The notes: a model not told the origin generated them from the sequence alone. 51,492 nt of DNA from Chloroflexota bacterium (GCA_029778235.1 JAKOQS010000141.1:1-51492); one strand, 5' to 3'. Numbered from the stretch's first letter, positions 1 through 7,893 are shown. Numbers and translations: made by a program.

Positions 1-1077
1 AACCCCTTCGGCAACGGCCAGGACCCGTTCAACCAGAACGGCAACGGCCAGAACAACGGCAACGGCCAGGGCCAGGACCCGTTCAACCAGAACGGCAACG
101 GCCAGAACAACGGCAACGGCCAGGGCCAGGACCCGTTCAACCAGAACGGCAACGGCCAGAACAACGGCAACGGCCAGGGTACGACCGGCGGCCAGTCGAT
201 CTACGGCCTGCCGGCCGGCCAGATGCCCACGAGCGTGGGGTCCGGCTTCATCTTCGACGCGAACGGCTGGATCCTGACCAACAACCACGTCGTCGACGGC
301 GCGACGAACCTCACCGTCCAGCTCTCCGACGGCCGCAGCTTCCCCGCCAAGGTGTACGGCACGGACAACCTCACCGACCTCGCCATCGTGAAGATCGACG
401 CCACGGGCCTCCCGACGGCCCCGCTTGGCGATTCCTCGACCCTGCGCGTCGGCCAGCTGGCCATCGCCGTCGGCGACCCGCTCGGCGAGTACCCAGGGAC
501 CGTGACCACCGGCGTCGTCTCGGGCCTCGGCCGGTCCATCAGCGACGCGAGCATCAACCTCGACAACCTCATCCAGACGGACGCCGCGATCAACCCCGGC
601 AACAGCGGCGGCCCGCTCGTGGACGAGACGGGCGCGGTGATCGGCGTGGACACGGCGATCGCCGGCTCTGCCCAGGGGATCGGCTTCGCCATCCCGGTCA
701 ACCTGGCGAAGCCGCTCATGCAGCAGGCGCTCGCCGGCCAGCAACTCAGCCGGCCGTGGCTCGGCGTCCGTTACCAGCCGCTCGACGCCGGCATCGCGAC
801 CCGCAACAACCTGTCCGTCACCTCCGGCGCGTGGATCACGTCGGGCGGCAACGGCTCGGCGGTGGAGTCCGGCAGCCCTGCCGACAAGGCGGGCCTGAAG
901 GAGGGCGACATCATCACGGCGGTGAGCGGGACGAAGATCGACACGAACCATCCGCTCATCGAGCTCATCGCCTCGCACGCGCCCGGCGAGACGATCACCC
1001 TCTCGGTCCGCCGCGGCGACAAGGACGCGGACATCCAGGTCACGCTGACCACCCGCACCTTCAACACGAACGGCTGA
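1..1077 (+). CDS. HtrA/DegP-like trypsin-fold serine protease with C-terminal PDZ domain (5' end missing)
   Basis: The reading frame is open from the first base, so the start lies outside the window; 358 residues are visible. The catalytic triad is clear: His in NNHVVDG (286-288), Asp in NLTDLAIV (376-378) and Ser in NPGNSGGPL (604-606). A PDZ domain starts at RPWLGVRY (about nt 754) and runs to the C-terminus, with the carboxylate-loop-like stretch LKEGDIITAV. The family (HtrA, S1C) degrades or refolds misfolded envelope proteins, usually anchored by one N-terminal membrane helix; that helix would be upstream and cannot be seen. Before the protease domain lies a Gln/Asn/Gly-rich linker made of exact 54-bp repeats. 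The gene is convergent with the next one, with a strong hairpin between them. The family call is firm; the substrate is unknown. Confidence 0.93.
   Translation, partial: NPFGNGQDPFNQNGNGQNNGNGQGQDPFNQNGNGQNNGNGQGQDPFNQNGNGQNNGNGQGTTGGQSIYGLPAGQMPTSVGSGFIFDANGWILTNNHVVDGATNLTVQLSDGRSFPAKVYGTDNLTDLAIVKIDATGLPTAPLGDSSTLRVGQLAIAVGDPLGEYPGTVTTGVVSGLGRSISDASINLDNLIQTDAAINPGNSGGPLVDETGAVIGVDTAIAGSAQGIGFAIPVNLAKPLMQQALAGQQLSRPWLGVRYQPLDAGIATRNNLSVTSGAWITSGGNGSAVESGSPADKAGLKEGDIITAVSGTKIDTNHPLIELIASHAPGETITLSVRRGDKDADIQVTLTTRTFNTNG
16..177 (+). repeat. 54-bp tandem repeat, three copies, in the htrA linker
   Basis: The unit begins at 16, 70 and 124 (period 54 bp, 18 codons) and the copies look identical. 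It encodes GQDPFNQNGNGQNNGNGQ. Perfect identity at DNA level implies recent expansion or active copy-number change. The array may extend beyond the left edge of the window. Confidence 0.95.
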
Positions 1078-1115
1078 CGACCGGCGCGGACCGTCCGCGC
1101 ACACCGCCACCGAAG

Positions 1116-1150
1116 CGACCGGCCCCGGGCGATCCGCCCGGGGCCGGTCG
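1116..1150. terminator. Bidirectional terminator hairpin between convergent genes
   Basis: A perfect 16-bp inverted repeat (1116-1131 with 1135-1150) with a 3-nt loop sits 38 nt after the protease stop and 17 nt from the stop of the minus-strand LOG-family gene. There is no strong T tract. Position and symmetry fit a shared terminator for both strands. Confidence 0.75.
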
Positions 1151-1167
1151 ATCTCCGTCGGGGCTCC

Positions 1168-2016
1168 TCAGCGTCCTCCGGCCTCCGCCTGATCCGCTCC
1201 ACCCTCGGCCTCGGCGGCGGCGTGGCGGCGGCGCGAGTACGTGGCGAGGATCGACGCCGCCTCGGCCACGTCGTCCGTCACGTGGAAGAGGTCGAGGTCG
1301 TCGGGCGCGATCGCACCCGACGTGACGAGCGTGGACCGGCACCAGTCGAGCAGCCCGTCCCAGTAGTCGTGGCCCAGGAGCACGATCGGGAAGTGCTCGA
1401 TCCGGCGGGTCTGGACGAGCGTGAGGGACTCGAACAGCTCGTCGAGCGTCCCGAAGCCCCCCGGGAAGATCGCGAAGCCGTCCGCGTACTTCACGAACAT
1501 CGTCTTGCGGACGAAGAAGTAGCGGAACTCGATCGAGAGGCCCAGGTAGGCGTTCGGCGACTGCTCGTGCGGCAGCTCGATGTTCAGGCCGACCGACAGA
1601 CCGCCCGCCTCCTGGCACCCGCGGTTGGCCGCCTCCATGACGCCCGGGCCGCCCCCCGTGATCACGGCGAGCCCCTCGCGCGCGAGGAGGCGCCCCAGCT
1701 CCCGCGCCTTCGCGTACGCGTCCGTCTCCTCGCCGAAGCGCGCCGACCCGAAGACCGTGATCGCCGGGCCCACGACCGCGAGGTCGTCGATCCCGTCCAC
1801 GAACTCGCCGAGGATGCGCAGGACCCGCCACGGGTCGCTGTCGAGGAAGGCCGGCCGCGGCGGCCGGCGGAGGAGGCGCTCGTCCGCGGTGACCCCGCCC
1901 TCGTGGAGGCGCGCGAGCTCCACGCCGCGCCCGCGCAGGACCACGCGCCCGGAGCGCCGGTGCTCGGAGATCGGCTCGCCGCTGTCGGTCATCGCGTCAT
2001 CCCCCGTCGTGCTCAT
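1168..2016 (-). CDS. TIGR00730/LOG-family Rossmann-fold protein (cytokinin riboside 5'-monophosphate phosphoribohydrolase-like)
   Basis: The 282-residue protein carries the two LOG family signatures, GGGPGVMEAANRG and PGGFGTLDE, which form the nucleotide-binding loop and active site. Family members, often misannotated as lysine decarboxylases, hydrolyse the N-glycosidic bond of nucleoside 5'-monophosphates; the natural substrate in most bacteria is unclear. I chose the ATG at 2016 because it overlaps the stop of the upstream ArsC-like gene as ATGA, which suggests translational coupling; a second ATG lies eight codons in (1992). The frame continues upstream but is Arg/Pro-rich there and overlaps the neighbouring gene. 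The N-terminal 60 residues (basic, Arg-rich) are an extension relative to the LOG core. Confidence 0.88.
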   Translation of the reverse strand: MSTTGDDAMTDSGEPISEHRRSGRVVLRGRGVELARLHEGGVTADERLLRRPPRPAFLDSDPWRVLRILGEFVDGIDDLAVVGPAITVFGSARFGEETDAYAKARELGRLLAREGLAVITGGGPGVMEAANRGCQEAGGLSVGLNIELPHEQSPNAYLGLSIEFRYFFVRKTMFVKYADGFAIFPGGFGTLDELFESLTLVQTRRIEHFPIVLLGHDYWDGLLDWCRSTLVTSGAIAPDDLDLFHVTDDVAEAASILATYSRRRHAAAEAEGGADQAEAGGR

Positions 2017-2408
2017 CGGTCCGTCCCGCCGCCGCTCTCGCCCCCGGCGACCCACGTCCGCCACGTCGCCTCGGCGGGGCCGGCCGTGACGGCGTTCCCG
2101 TCCCGGCACAGCGGGAGCCGGAGCAGCCGCTGGTCCGCGAGCAGTCGCCCGGCGAGCTCCGTGTCGTCCATCCGCAGGTAGCCGAGGCCGGCATCGCGCC
2201 ATGCCCTCCCGTCCACGTCGGCGCACGCGGACGCGCCGAGCCGATCGACGAAGCGCCGGAGCTCGCCCGGGGCGATCGGGCGGGCGCGGAGGTTCACGTA
2301 GCTCACCGCGACCCGCCGCTCCTTGAAGAACCGCAGGGCGGACCGGGTGGCCTGCGAGTCGTCGCGGCCGAAGACCTGGACCGGGGCGCGTGCGCCGGGA
2401 CTGGGCAT
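2013..2408 (-). CDS. ArsC/Spx-like thioredoxin-fold protein lacking the catalytic cysteine
   Basis: The 131-residue protein fits the arsenate reductase/Spx fold: an N-terminal strand with FGRDDSQATRSALRFF, then FKERRVAVSYVNLRARP and the C-terminal LLRLPLCRDGN strand that carries the cis-Pro region. Canonical ArsC/Spx proteins have Cys in the first loop (CxxC or Cx5R); here the loop reads DDSQATR, so thiol reductase chemistry at that position is unlikely. I place the start at 2408 rather than further upstream because TACGCT lies exactly 6 nt before this ATG, as in other probable leaderless genes here. It overlaps the LOG gene by 4 nt. Function unknown; a scaffold or regulator role is possible. 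Confidence 0.75.
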   Translation of the reverse strand: MPSPGARAPVQVFGRDDSQATRSALRFFKERRVAVSYVNLRARPIAPGELRRFVDRLGASACADVDGRAWRDAGLGYLRMDDTELAGRLLADQRLLRLPLCRDGNAVTAGPAEATWRTWVAGGESGGGTDR

Positions 2409-2414
2409 GGCGAC

Positions 2415-2420
2415 AGCGTA
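2415..2420 (-). promoter_or_regulatory. -10 element TACGCT, leaderless-type
   Basis: TACGCT is followed by 6 nt and the ATG of the ArsC-like gene. It lies back to back with the plus-strand TACCAT at 2439. No good -35 is visible. Confidence 0.5.
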
Positions 2421-2438
2421 CGCCGGGAGCCGGAGCGG

Positions 2439-2444
2439 TACCAT
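2439..2444 (+). promoter_or_regulatory. -10 element TACCAT for the ACT/DUF5612 gene pair
   Basis: TACCAT is about 48 nt upstream of the ACT gene start, leaving a short leader that contains a GGAGG ribosome-binding site (2480-2484). It is divergent from the TACGCT box at 2415-2420. Confidence 0.45.
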
Positions 2445-2491
2445 CCGGCCGGCAAGCGTCCGCGCGACCCGCCGCTCTCGGAGGCGCCTCG

Positions 2492-2752
2492 ATGTCCACC
2501 TGGTTCACCGTCACGCTCGACGACCGCCCCGGCTCGCTGGCCCGCGTCGCGACCGCTCTCGGCGAGCGCGGCGTGAACATCACCGGCATCGTCGGGGTCG
2601 CCGAGGACACGGACGGCGCCCTCATGCTCACGACGAGCGACCCGGACCGGACACGGGAGGCGTTCGGGGCCCTGGGCCTCGCCTTCGAGGAGCACGATCA
2701 GGACGACGGGACGCGGATCGCCGGGATGGCGGCCGGGCTGGCCGACCGATGA
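2492..2752 (+). CDS. Small stand-alone ACT-domain protein
   Basis: The 86-residue protein is essentially one ACT domain: STWFTVTLDDRPGSLARV is the classic first strand and ligand loop, followed by GVNITGIVGV and a third strand near ALMLTTSD. ACT domains bind amino acids or other small ligands and usually regulate enzymes. The start is supported by GGAGG (2480-2484) seven bases ahead. The stop overlaps the ATG of the next gene as ATGA, so the two proteins are probably made together and may act as a pair. The ligand is not evident from sequence. Confidence 0.85.
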   Translation: MSTWFTVTLDDRPGSLARVATALGERGVNITGIVGVAEDTDGALMLTTSDPDRTREAFGALGLAFEEHDQDDGTRIAGMAAGLADR

Positions 2753-3447
2753 CGGCGCGACGCCGCGCCGAGCGCTCGTCGGCGCCCACCGTCGCGATCC
2801 GCGTCGAGCACGCCGACAGGCCGGACCTCGTTCCGGCGATCGCGGCGCGCGTCGCCGACGCCGGCGGCACGGTCCGGACGCTGACGACGGTCCGCCGCAT
2901 CCCCGAGGGCGAGGGCCCCGGGCACGTCGAGAGCGAGCTCGAGGTCGAATCGATCGGGCTGGAGGACCTGCTCGTCGCCATCGGCGCGGTGCAGGGCGTG
3001 CTCGGCGTCCGGGCCACCCGCTCGCTCGACCGCGTCTTCGGCAAGCGCGTGATCGTCGTGGGCGGGGGCGCCCAGATCGCGCAGGTCGCCCTCGGGGCGG
3101 TCAGCGAGGCGGACCGCCACAACCTGCGTGGCGAGCTGATCAGCGTGGACACGATCCCGCTCGTCTCCGAGGAGAAGATCGCGGCGGCCGTCCGCGCCGT
3201 CGCCGACCTCCCGCGCGCCCGCCTGCTCGTGCTGGCCGGGTCCATCATGGGCGGGGACATCAGCCGGGCCGCCGACGAGCTTCGCGCCCAGGGGATCCCG
3301 GTCATCGCCCTCAACATGGTGGGGTCGATCACCGAGCACGCCGACCTGGTCGTGTCCGACCCGGTGCAGGCCGGGACGATGGCCGTCATGGCGGTCGCCG
3401 ACACGGCGACGTTCGACTTGGAGCGCCAGCGCGGCCGCCGGTACTGA
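2749..3447 (+). CDS. DUF5612-like protein with N-terminal ACT-like region
   Basis: 232 residues. The N-terminal part (about 12-95) looks like a divergent ACT domain (TVAIRVEHADRPDLVPAIAA). It is followed by VIVVGGGAQIAQVALGAVSE, DTIPLVSEEKIAAAVRAVA and VLAGSIMGGDI, then VVSDPVQAGTMAVMAVADTA. These conserved stretches resemble the DUF5612 family that I know mainly from methanogenic archaea, usually fused to an ACT domain. The gene is coupled to the stand-alone ACT gene by a 4-nt overlap. The glycine-rich GGG and SDPVQAG segments suggest a nucleotide or small-ligand pocket, but no reaction is known to me. The family name comes from memory and is moderately certain. Confidence 0.65.
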   Translation: MTARRRAERSSAPTVAIRVEHADRPDLVPAIAARVADAGGTVRTLTTVRRIPEGEGPGHVESELEVESIGLEDLLVAIGAVQGVLGVRATRSLDRVFGKRVIVVGGGAQIAQVALGAVSEADRHNLRGELISVDTIPLVSEEKIAAAVRAVADLPRARLLVLAGSIMGGDISRAADELRAQGIPVIALNMVGSITEHADLVVSDPVQAGTMAVMAVADTATFDLERQRGRRY

Positions 3448-3471
3448 CCGCCGGCCGGGACGACGATCGCG

Positions 3472-3491
3472 GCGGGCGGGACCCCGCCCGC
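3472..3491. terminator. GC-rich hairpin after the ACT/DUF5612 pair
   Basis: GCGGGCGGG pairs with CCCGCCCGC around a very short loop, 25 nt after the DUF5612-like stop and 20 nt before the exonuclease start. It may attenuate or end transcription of the upstream pair; the weak loop makes this tentative. Confidence 0.3.
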
Positions 3492-3511
3492 GAGACCGCG
3501 AGGGAGACGCG

Positions 3512-4414
3512 ATGCGCATCGCGACGTGGAACGTGAACTCGCTCAAGGCACGTCTCGAGAAGGTGGAGTGGTGGCTGGAGCGCGCGGCCCCGGACATCCT
3601 CCTCCTCCAGGAGACGAAGCTCGCCGACGACGCGGCGCCGGTCATGGCGTTCCAGATGGCCGGCTACACGCTCGTGCACCACGGCGAGGGGCGGTGGAAC
3701 GGCGTCGCGATCGCGAGCCGCGTCGGCGCCGACGCCGTGGTGACGAACTTCGGCGACGGGCCGGTGCGATCGTCGGCTGCCGGGGCGGACGTGCCGTCCG
3801 AGGAGGAGGACTTCGACCCGTTCGACGAGGCGCGGATGGTCTCCGCCGTCTGCGGCGGGATCCGCGTGGTCTCCCTCTACGCCCCCAACGGCCGCGCGCT
3901 CGACACGCCGTTCTACGCGGGCAAGCTCGCGTGGTTCGCGCGGCTGCGCCGCTGGCTGGACGAGACGCAGGACCCGGCTGCGCCGATCGTGCTGGGCGGC
4001 GACCTGAACGTGGCGCCCGCGCCGGAGGACGTCTGGGACGAGGCGAAGGCGCACGGGTCCACGCACGTGAGCGGGCCGGAGCGCGACGCCTTCCGGGCAC
4101 TGCTGGCGTGGGGGCTCGCCGACGTCTACCGGGACCGCCACGACGAGCCCGGGCGGTTCACCTGGTGGGACTACCGCGCCGGGAACTTCCAGCGCAACGA
4201 GGGGATGCGGATCGACCACCTGCTCGCGTCGGCGCCGGTCTCCGCGCGCGTCGTGGGCGTGGAGATCGACCGCGAGGCGCGGAAGGGGAAGCCGGTCCCG
4301 TCCGACCACGCGCCGCTGGTGCTGGACCTCGACGAGCCGGGCAGGGCCTTCGACCCCGGATGGGCCGGGGCGGACGAGCGCTTCGCGGCCCGGCGCGCGG
4401 CGAAGGAGACGTGA
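3512..4414 (+). CDS. xth: Exodeoxyribonuclease III (AP endonuclease family 1)
   Basis: 300 residues with all ExoIII/APE1 signatures: ATWNVNSLKARL at the N-terminus, LLQETKL with the metal-binding Glu, LGGDLNVAP with the catalytic Asp/Asn, RIDHLLAS and SDHAPL with the catalytic His near the C-terminus. It would cut DNA at abasic sites and remove 3' blocks or nucleotides in base excision repair. An acidic insertion (VPSEEEDFDPFDEAR) near residue 95 is typical of the actinobacterial/Chloroflexi type. AGGGAGA precedes the ATG. The stop is two bases before the aldolase start, so the two genes are cotranscribed, although their functions are unrelated. Confidence 0.93.
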   Translation: MRIATWNVNSLKARLEKVEWWLERAAPDILLLQETKLADDAAPVMAFQMAGYTLVHHGEGRWNGVAIASRVGADAVVTNFGDGPVRSSAAGADVPSEEEDFDPFDEARMVSAVCGGIRVVSLYAPNGRALDTPFYAGKLAWFARLRRWLDETQDPAAPIVLGGDLNVAPAPEDVWDEAKAHGSTHVSGPERDAFRALLAWGLADVYRDRHDEPGRFTWWDYRAGNFQRNEGMRIDHLLASAPVSARVVGVEIDREARKGKPVPSDHAPLVLDLDEPGRAFDPGWAGADERFAARRAAKET

Positions 4415-4416
4415 CG

Positions 4417-5184
4417 ATGGCCGACCCGGCGTTCGTTCCCGGGATCCGGGACCTGCTCGCGGCGGGCGGCGCGGTCGGGACGTGGGTCTCGGCCGCGGAC
4501 CCGGCCTGCGCGGAGGTGCTCGCGGGCGGGGGCCTCGACTTCCTCGCGATCGACGGCGAGCACGGGGTGGTGGACGCCGGGTCGCTGGGACCGATCCTGG
4601 CGGCCGTCCGGCCACACGGCCTGCCGACGCTGTTCCGCGTCGCGGAGAACGAGCAGGCGCGGATCCAGCACGCCCTCGACACAGGCGCGGGCGGCGTGAT
4701 CGTGCCGCGCGTGCGCTCGGCCGCCGACGCGGCGCGGGCGGCGGCCGCCACGCGCTACCCGCCCGCGGGCACGCGCGGGATCGCGCCGCGGCGCGCGTCG
4801 GGGTACGGCCGCGACGCCCGCTACCTCGGCCGGGCCAACGGCCTTATCGCGTGCGTGGTGCAGGTCGAGACGCGCGAGGCGCTCGACGATCTCGACGCCA
4901 TCCTCGCCACACCCCACGTGGACGCGCTCCTTGTCGGTCCCAACGACCTCGCCGCCGCGATCGGCCACACCGGCGACATCGACCACCCGGAGAACCTGGC
5001 GGCGATCGCGCGGGTCCGCGACGCCGCCATCGCCGCGGGGATCCCCGTCGGGCTGCATGTGCGGACGGGCTCCGAGGCGCGGGAGCGGCTGGCGGAGGGG
5101 TTCGCGTTCGTCACCGTGTCAGCGGACTATGGGCTGCTCGCCGGCGCGGTCGACGCGATGGTGAGAGAGGCCCGCGGCGGCTGA
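4417..5184 (+). CDS. HpcH/HpaI-family class II aldolase (2-keto-3-deoxy-sugar-acid aldolase type)
   Basis: 255 residues forming a TIM barrel of the pyruvate/PEP-utilising aldolase family. Visible signatures are AIDGEHG (base/His loop), GVIVPRVRS, CVVQVETREALDDLD with the metal-binding Glu, and DALLVGPNDLAAAIG with the metal-binding Asp. Family members cleave 2-keto-3-deoxy acids to pyruvate plus an aldehyde, for example in rhamnonate or homoprotocatechuate breakdown; the aldehyde cannot be predicted. It follows the exonuclease gene by 2 nt with no separate promoter. No other sugar-acid catabolic gene is adjacent. Confidence 0.88.
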   Translation: MADPAFVPGIRDLLAAGGAVGTWVSAADPACAEVLAGGGLDFLAIDGEHGVVDAGSLGPILAAVRPHGLPTLFRVAENEQARIQHALDTGAGGVIVPRVRSAADAARAAAATRYPPAGTRGIAPRRASGYGRDARYLGRANGLIACVVQVETREALDDLDAILATPHVDALLVGPNDLAAAIGHTGDIDHPENLAAIARVRDAAIAAGIPVGLHVRTGSEARERLAEGFAFVTVSADYGLLAGAVDAMVREARGG

Positions 5185-5268
5185 TCGCCCACCCCGGCGG
5201 ACCCGGCCGCGGCACCCCGCCGCCGCCTCGCCCCCGGCTCGGACGCGGCGCCCCGGCCGCCGCCTCGG

Positions 5269-6969
5269 TCAGTCGAGGTCCACGGCCTCGCGCCATGCCG
5301 GGACGTAGGGGTTCAGGCCGAGCGCGCGCACCCCGGGCAGGAACGCCTCCTGGGCATCGGGGTCGCCGTGGACCACGAAGACGCGCCGTGGGACGCCGGG
5401 GTCGCCCGGGCGCCGCCTGGCACCCTCGGGCGTGCTCGGCCCCGTGAACGCCGCGAGCCACTCGAGCAACTCCGACTCGTCGGCGTGCGCCGAGAAGCCG
5501 CTGATCGACCGGATCCGACACCGGACCTCGCGGATCGCGCCGTCGATCCGGACCGTCTTCGCGCCGGCCTGGAGATGCGCGCCGAGCGTGCCTTCGCCCT
5601 GGTACCCCACGAACAGCAAGGTCGCGGCCGGGTCGTCGATCAGCTCGCGCAGGTGCCCCACGACGCGGCCGCCCGTGAGCATCCCGTTGGAGGCGACGAC
5701 CATGAATGGCCGCCGTGCGCGGGCCAGCGCTCGGGACTGCTCGGCCGAGTTGACGACCACGGCATTCGGGTAGTCGAGCGGCGTCTCTCCCTCGGCGAGC
5801 AGGCGCGCGGTCTCCTCGTCGTAGCAGTCGGGATGCCGGCGGTAGATCTCGGTCGCCTTCGTCGCCATCGGCGAGTCGAGGTAGAGGCGGATCTGCGGGA
5901 TCCGGCCCGCGGACACGAGCCGGTCCAACTCCCAGACGACCTCCTGGGTGCGTCCGATCGCGAACGAGGGGACGAGCAGCACGCCCCCCGCCTGATCCAC
6001 CAGCCGCACGGTCTCCGCGAGGATCCGGGCAGCCTCGTCCCCGGGCTCGTGCTCGCGCCCGCCGTAGGTGGACTCGACCACGACGTAGTCGGCCTCCGTC
6101 AGCACCGAGGGGTCGCGGAGGATCGGGGTCCCCCGCCGCCCGAGGTCGCCGGAGAAGACGAGCGTCCGCTCCGGGCCTCCGGGCTCGTCGGCCACCCGGA
6201 GGCGGATGATCGCCGAGCCGAGGATGTGGCCTGCGTCGAGGTAGGTCGCGTGGACTCCGGGCGCGACCTCCCGTTCCTCGCCGTATGCGAGCGGCCGGAA
6301 GAGGCCCAGCGAGAGTCGCGCATCGCCCTCCGTGTAGAGCGGCTCGTCGAGGTCCACCGCGATCGCGGCGGGCTGCCGGCGGAGATCGTCCTCGGCGTCG
6401 CGGGCGTCGGCTGCGCGCGCGCCGGTCCGCGCCCCTCCCGCGCCCGGGCGCGCTCCGGGCACCTCCGCGACGATCGAGGTGGGCACGTGCTCGCCGTCCT
6501 CGTCCGGGTGCGGCTCGGCGTCGTGCCCGACCCAGATGTCCTCGCCGGCCTCCGCGAGGTCGATCGCCGCTTCGAGGCGCTCCGTGTCACGCGCGTCCTC
6601 GGCGGCCGCCTTGTCCGGGTGTCGCCGCTCCCAGCGGTCCTCACGCTTGGCGAACTCCTCCTGCAGCTTCCCGGAGTCCAGCAGCACGAGCCCGGCGAGC
6701 TCGATCGTCGCGGGTGTCGCGAGGATCGGGCCGGCGAACCCGTCGCGGACGAGCGCCGGGATCAGGCCGCAGTGGTCCAGGTGCGCGTGCGTGAGAAGCA
6801 GCACGTCCACCGAACCCGGCTCGAACGGGAAGGGCACGTGGTTGCGGACGGACTCGTTGGGGCTCCCCTGGAACATGCCGCAGTCGATCAGCACGCGGGC
6901 GCGCGACGTCTCCAGGAGATACTGCGACCCGGTGACGGTCCGGGCGCCGCCGAGGAAGTGCAGGTGCAT
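5269..6969 (-). CDS. Beta-CASP metallo-beta-lactamase-fold RNase-like hydrolase with an acidic insertion
   Basis: 566 residues. The MBL core is clear: HAHLDH (residues 61-66) binds two zincs, and TYLDAGHILGSA, VFSGDLGR, VESTYGGREH and PSFAIGRTQE follow in order. The beta-CASP domain and the C-terminal SGFSAHAD and VFVVHGD motifs are present, so it belongs to the CPSF73/YsaK-type nucleic-acid processing group, probably an RNase. Between about residues 110 and 207 there is a stretch rich in Asp, Glu, Ala, Arg and Gly before LYTEGDA, where shorter relatives run straight on. The ATG at 6969 starts the conserved MHLHFLGGARTVTG; CACCAT lies 6 nt before it. Divergent from the YczE-type gene. Confidence 0.87.
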   Translation of the reverse strand: MHLHFLGGARTVTGSQYLLETSRARVLIDCGMFQGSPNESVRNHVPFPFEPGSVDVLLLTHAHLDHCGLIPALVRDGFAGPILATPATIELAGLVLLDSGKLQEEFAKREDRWERRHPDKAAAEDARDTERLEAAIDLAEAGEDIWVGHDAEPHPDEDGEHVPTSIVAEVPGARPGAGGARTGARAADARDAEDDLRRQPAAIAVDLDEPLYTEGDARLSLGLFRPLAYGEEREVAPGVHATYLDAGHILGSAIIRLRVADEPGGPERTLVFSGDLGRRGTPILRDPSVLTEADYVVVESTYGGREHEPGDEAARILAETVRLVDQAGGVLLVPSFAIGRTQEVVWELDRLVSAGRIPQIRLYLDSPMATKATEIYRRHPDCYDEETARLLAEGETPLDYPNAVVVNSAEQSRALARARRPFMVVASNGMLTGGRVVGHLRELIDDPAATLLFVGYQGEGTLGAHLQAGAKTVRIDGAIREVRCRIRSISGFSAHADESELLEWLAAFTGPSTPEGARRRPGDPGVPRRVFVVHGDPDAQEAFLPGVRALGLNPYVPAWREAVDLD

Positions 6970-6975
6970 GCCACG

Positions 6976-6981
6976 ATGGTG
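6976..6981 (-). promoter_or_regulatory. -10-like element CACCAT, leaderless-type
   Basis: CACCAT sits exactly 6 nt before the ATG of the beta-CASP gene. The first position deviates from TANNNT. A mirror copy serves the divergent gene at 7089. Confidence 0.35.
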
Positions 6982-7088
6982 GCACGGCGCGCAGCGTTCC
7001 GGGTGCCGGGGGAGGCGCGCCGGCCGGGCCGGGGGAGGCGCCCGAACCGTCCGAGCCGCCACCGCGGCACCAGGGCGCCCGGCTGTGT

Positions 7089-7094
7089 CACCAT
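7089..7094 (+). promoter_or_regulatory. -10-like element CACCAT, leaderless-type
   Basis: CACCAT, 6 nt spacer, then the GTG start at 7101. The exact spacing matches other probable leaderless starts in this window. Confidence 0.35.
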
Positions 7095-7100
7095 CCCGCC

Positions 7101-7796
7101 GTGCCGCCGACGCTTCCTCCCGCCCTGGTCGACCGATGGTCGCCGCGGAAGGCCGCCCCGCGCCTCCCGGGCCTGCTCGCGGGCCTCGTCATCTTCGGCA
7201 TCGGGATCGCCCTGATGGCGGCAGCCGGCCTCGGGCTGGGCCCGTGGGAGGTGCTTCACCAGGGCATCTCGCGCTACACGGGCATCCCGCTCGGCACCGT
7301 CAGCATCCTTCTCGGCTTCCCGATCCTCCTGCTGTGGATCCCGCTCGGCGAGTACCCGGGGATCGGGACGGTCCTCAACGTCCTCGTCATCGGGTCGGCG
7401 ACGAACGTGGCGCTGCCGCTGCTCCCCGTCCCCACCGAGCTCGTGCCACAGCTCGCGATGATGCTGGCCGGGGTCGTCGTGATCGGGATCGGCTCGGGCC
7501 TCTATCTCGGCGCGCACCTGGGCCCGGGACCCCGCGACGGGCTGATGACCGGGATGCACGGTCGCTTCGGCTGGTCCGTGCGGCGGGCGCGGACGGCGGT
7601 GGAGGTCACCGTGCTGATCGCGGGCGTCCTCCTGGGCGGGACCGTCGGCATCGGCACCGTCGTGTTCGCGTTCGGGATCGGCCCCGTCGTGCAGACGGCC
7701 CTGCGCGTCCTGGACCGCGAGACCCCGGCGGACATCGCGCGACGCGACCCGGACCTCGCGGAGGAGCTCGCCGGACCGGGCACGGTCGGCGAATAG
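7101..7796 (+). CDS. YczE/YyaS/YitT-type integral membrane protein
   Basis: 231 residues with about five hydrophobic segments (residues 24-45, 63-80, 88-105, 115-135, 170-200) joined by short loops. GLGLGPWEVLHQGISRYTG and HLGPGPRDGLMTGMHGR are the paired signatures of the YczE-like (COG2364) membrane family, in which the two halves are related. Function is not established; some members are proposed transporters. The GTG start is preceded at 6 nt by CACCAT and no Shine-Dalgarno sequence is seen, so the mRNA may be leaderless. Convergent with the GGDEF-like gene, with a hairpin between. Confidence 0.82.
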   Translation: MPPTLPPALVDRWSPRKAAPRLPGLLAGLVIFGIGIALMAAAGLGLGPWEVLHQGISRYTGIPLGTVSILLGFPILLLWIPLGEYPGIGTVLNVLVIGSATNVALPLLPVPTELVPQLAMMLAGVVVIGIGSGLYLGAHLGPGPRDGLMTGMHGRFGWSVRRARTAVEVTVLIAGVLLGGTVGIGTVVFAFGIGPVVQTALRVLDRETPADIARRDPDLAEELAGPGTVGE

Positions 7797-7860
7797 CGGG
7801 CGGCCGGACCGGCTCCGGCCGAGGATGCTCCGGACGCCGGGTCCGGCCGAGGTGCCAGGC

Positions 7861-7885
7861 CATGGGCGCGCGGATCGCGCCCATG
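7861..7885. terminator. Bidirectional terminator hairpin
   Basis: A perfect 10-bp stem (7861-7870 with 7876-7885) and 5-nt loop lies between the convergent YczE-type and GGDEF-like genes, 9 nt from the stop of the latter. Confidence 0.6.
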
Positions 7886-7893
7886 CGCGGGCG

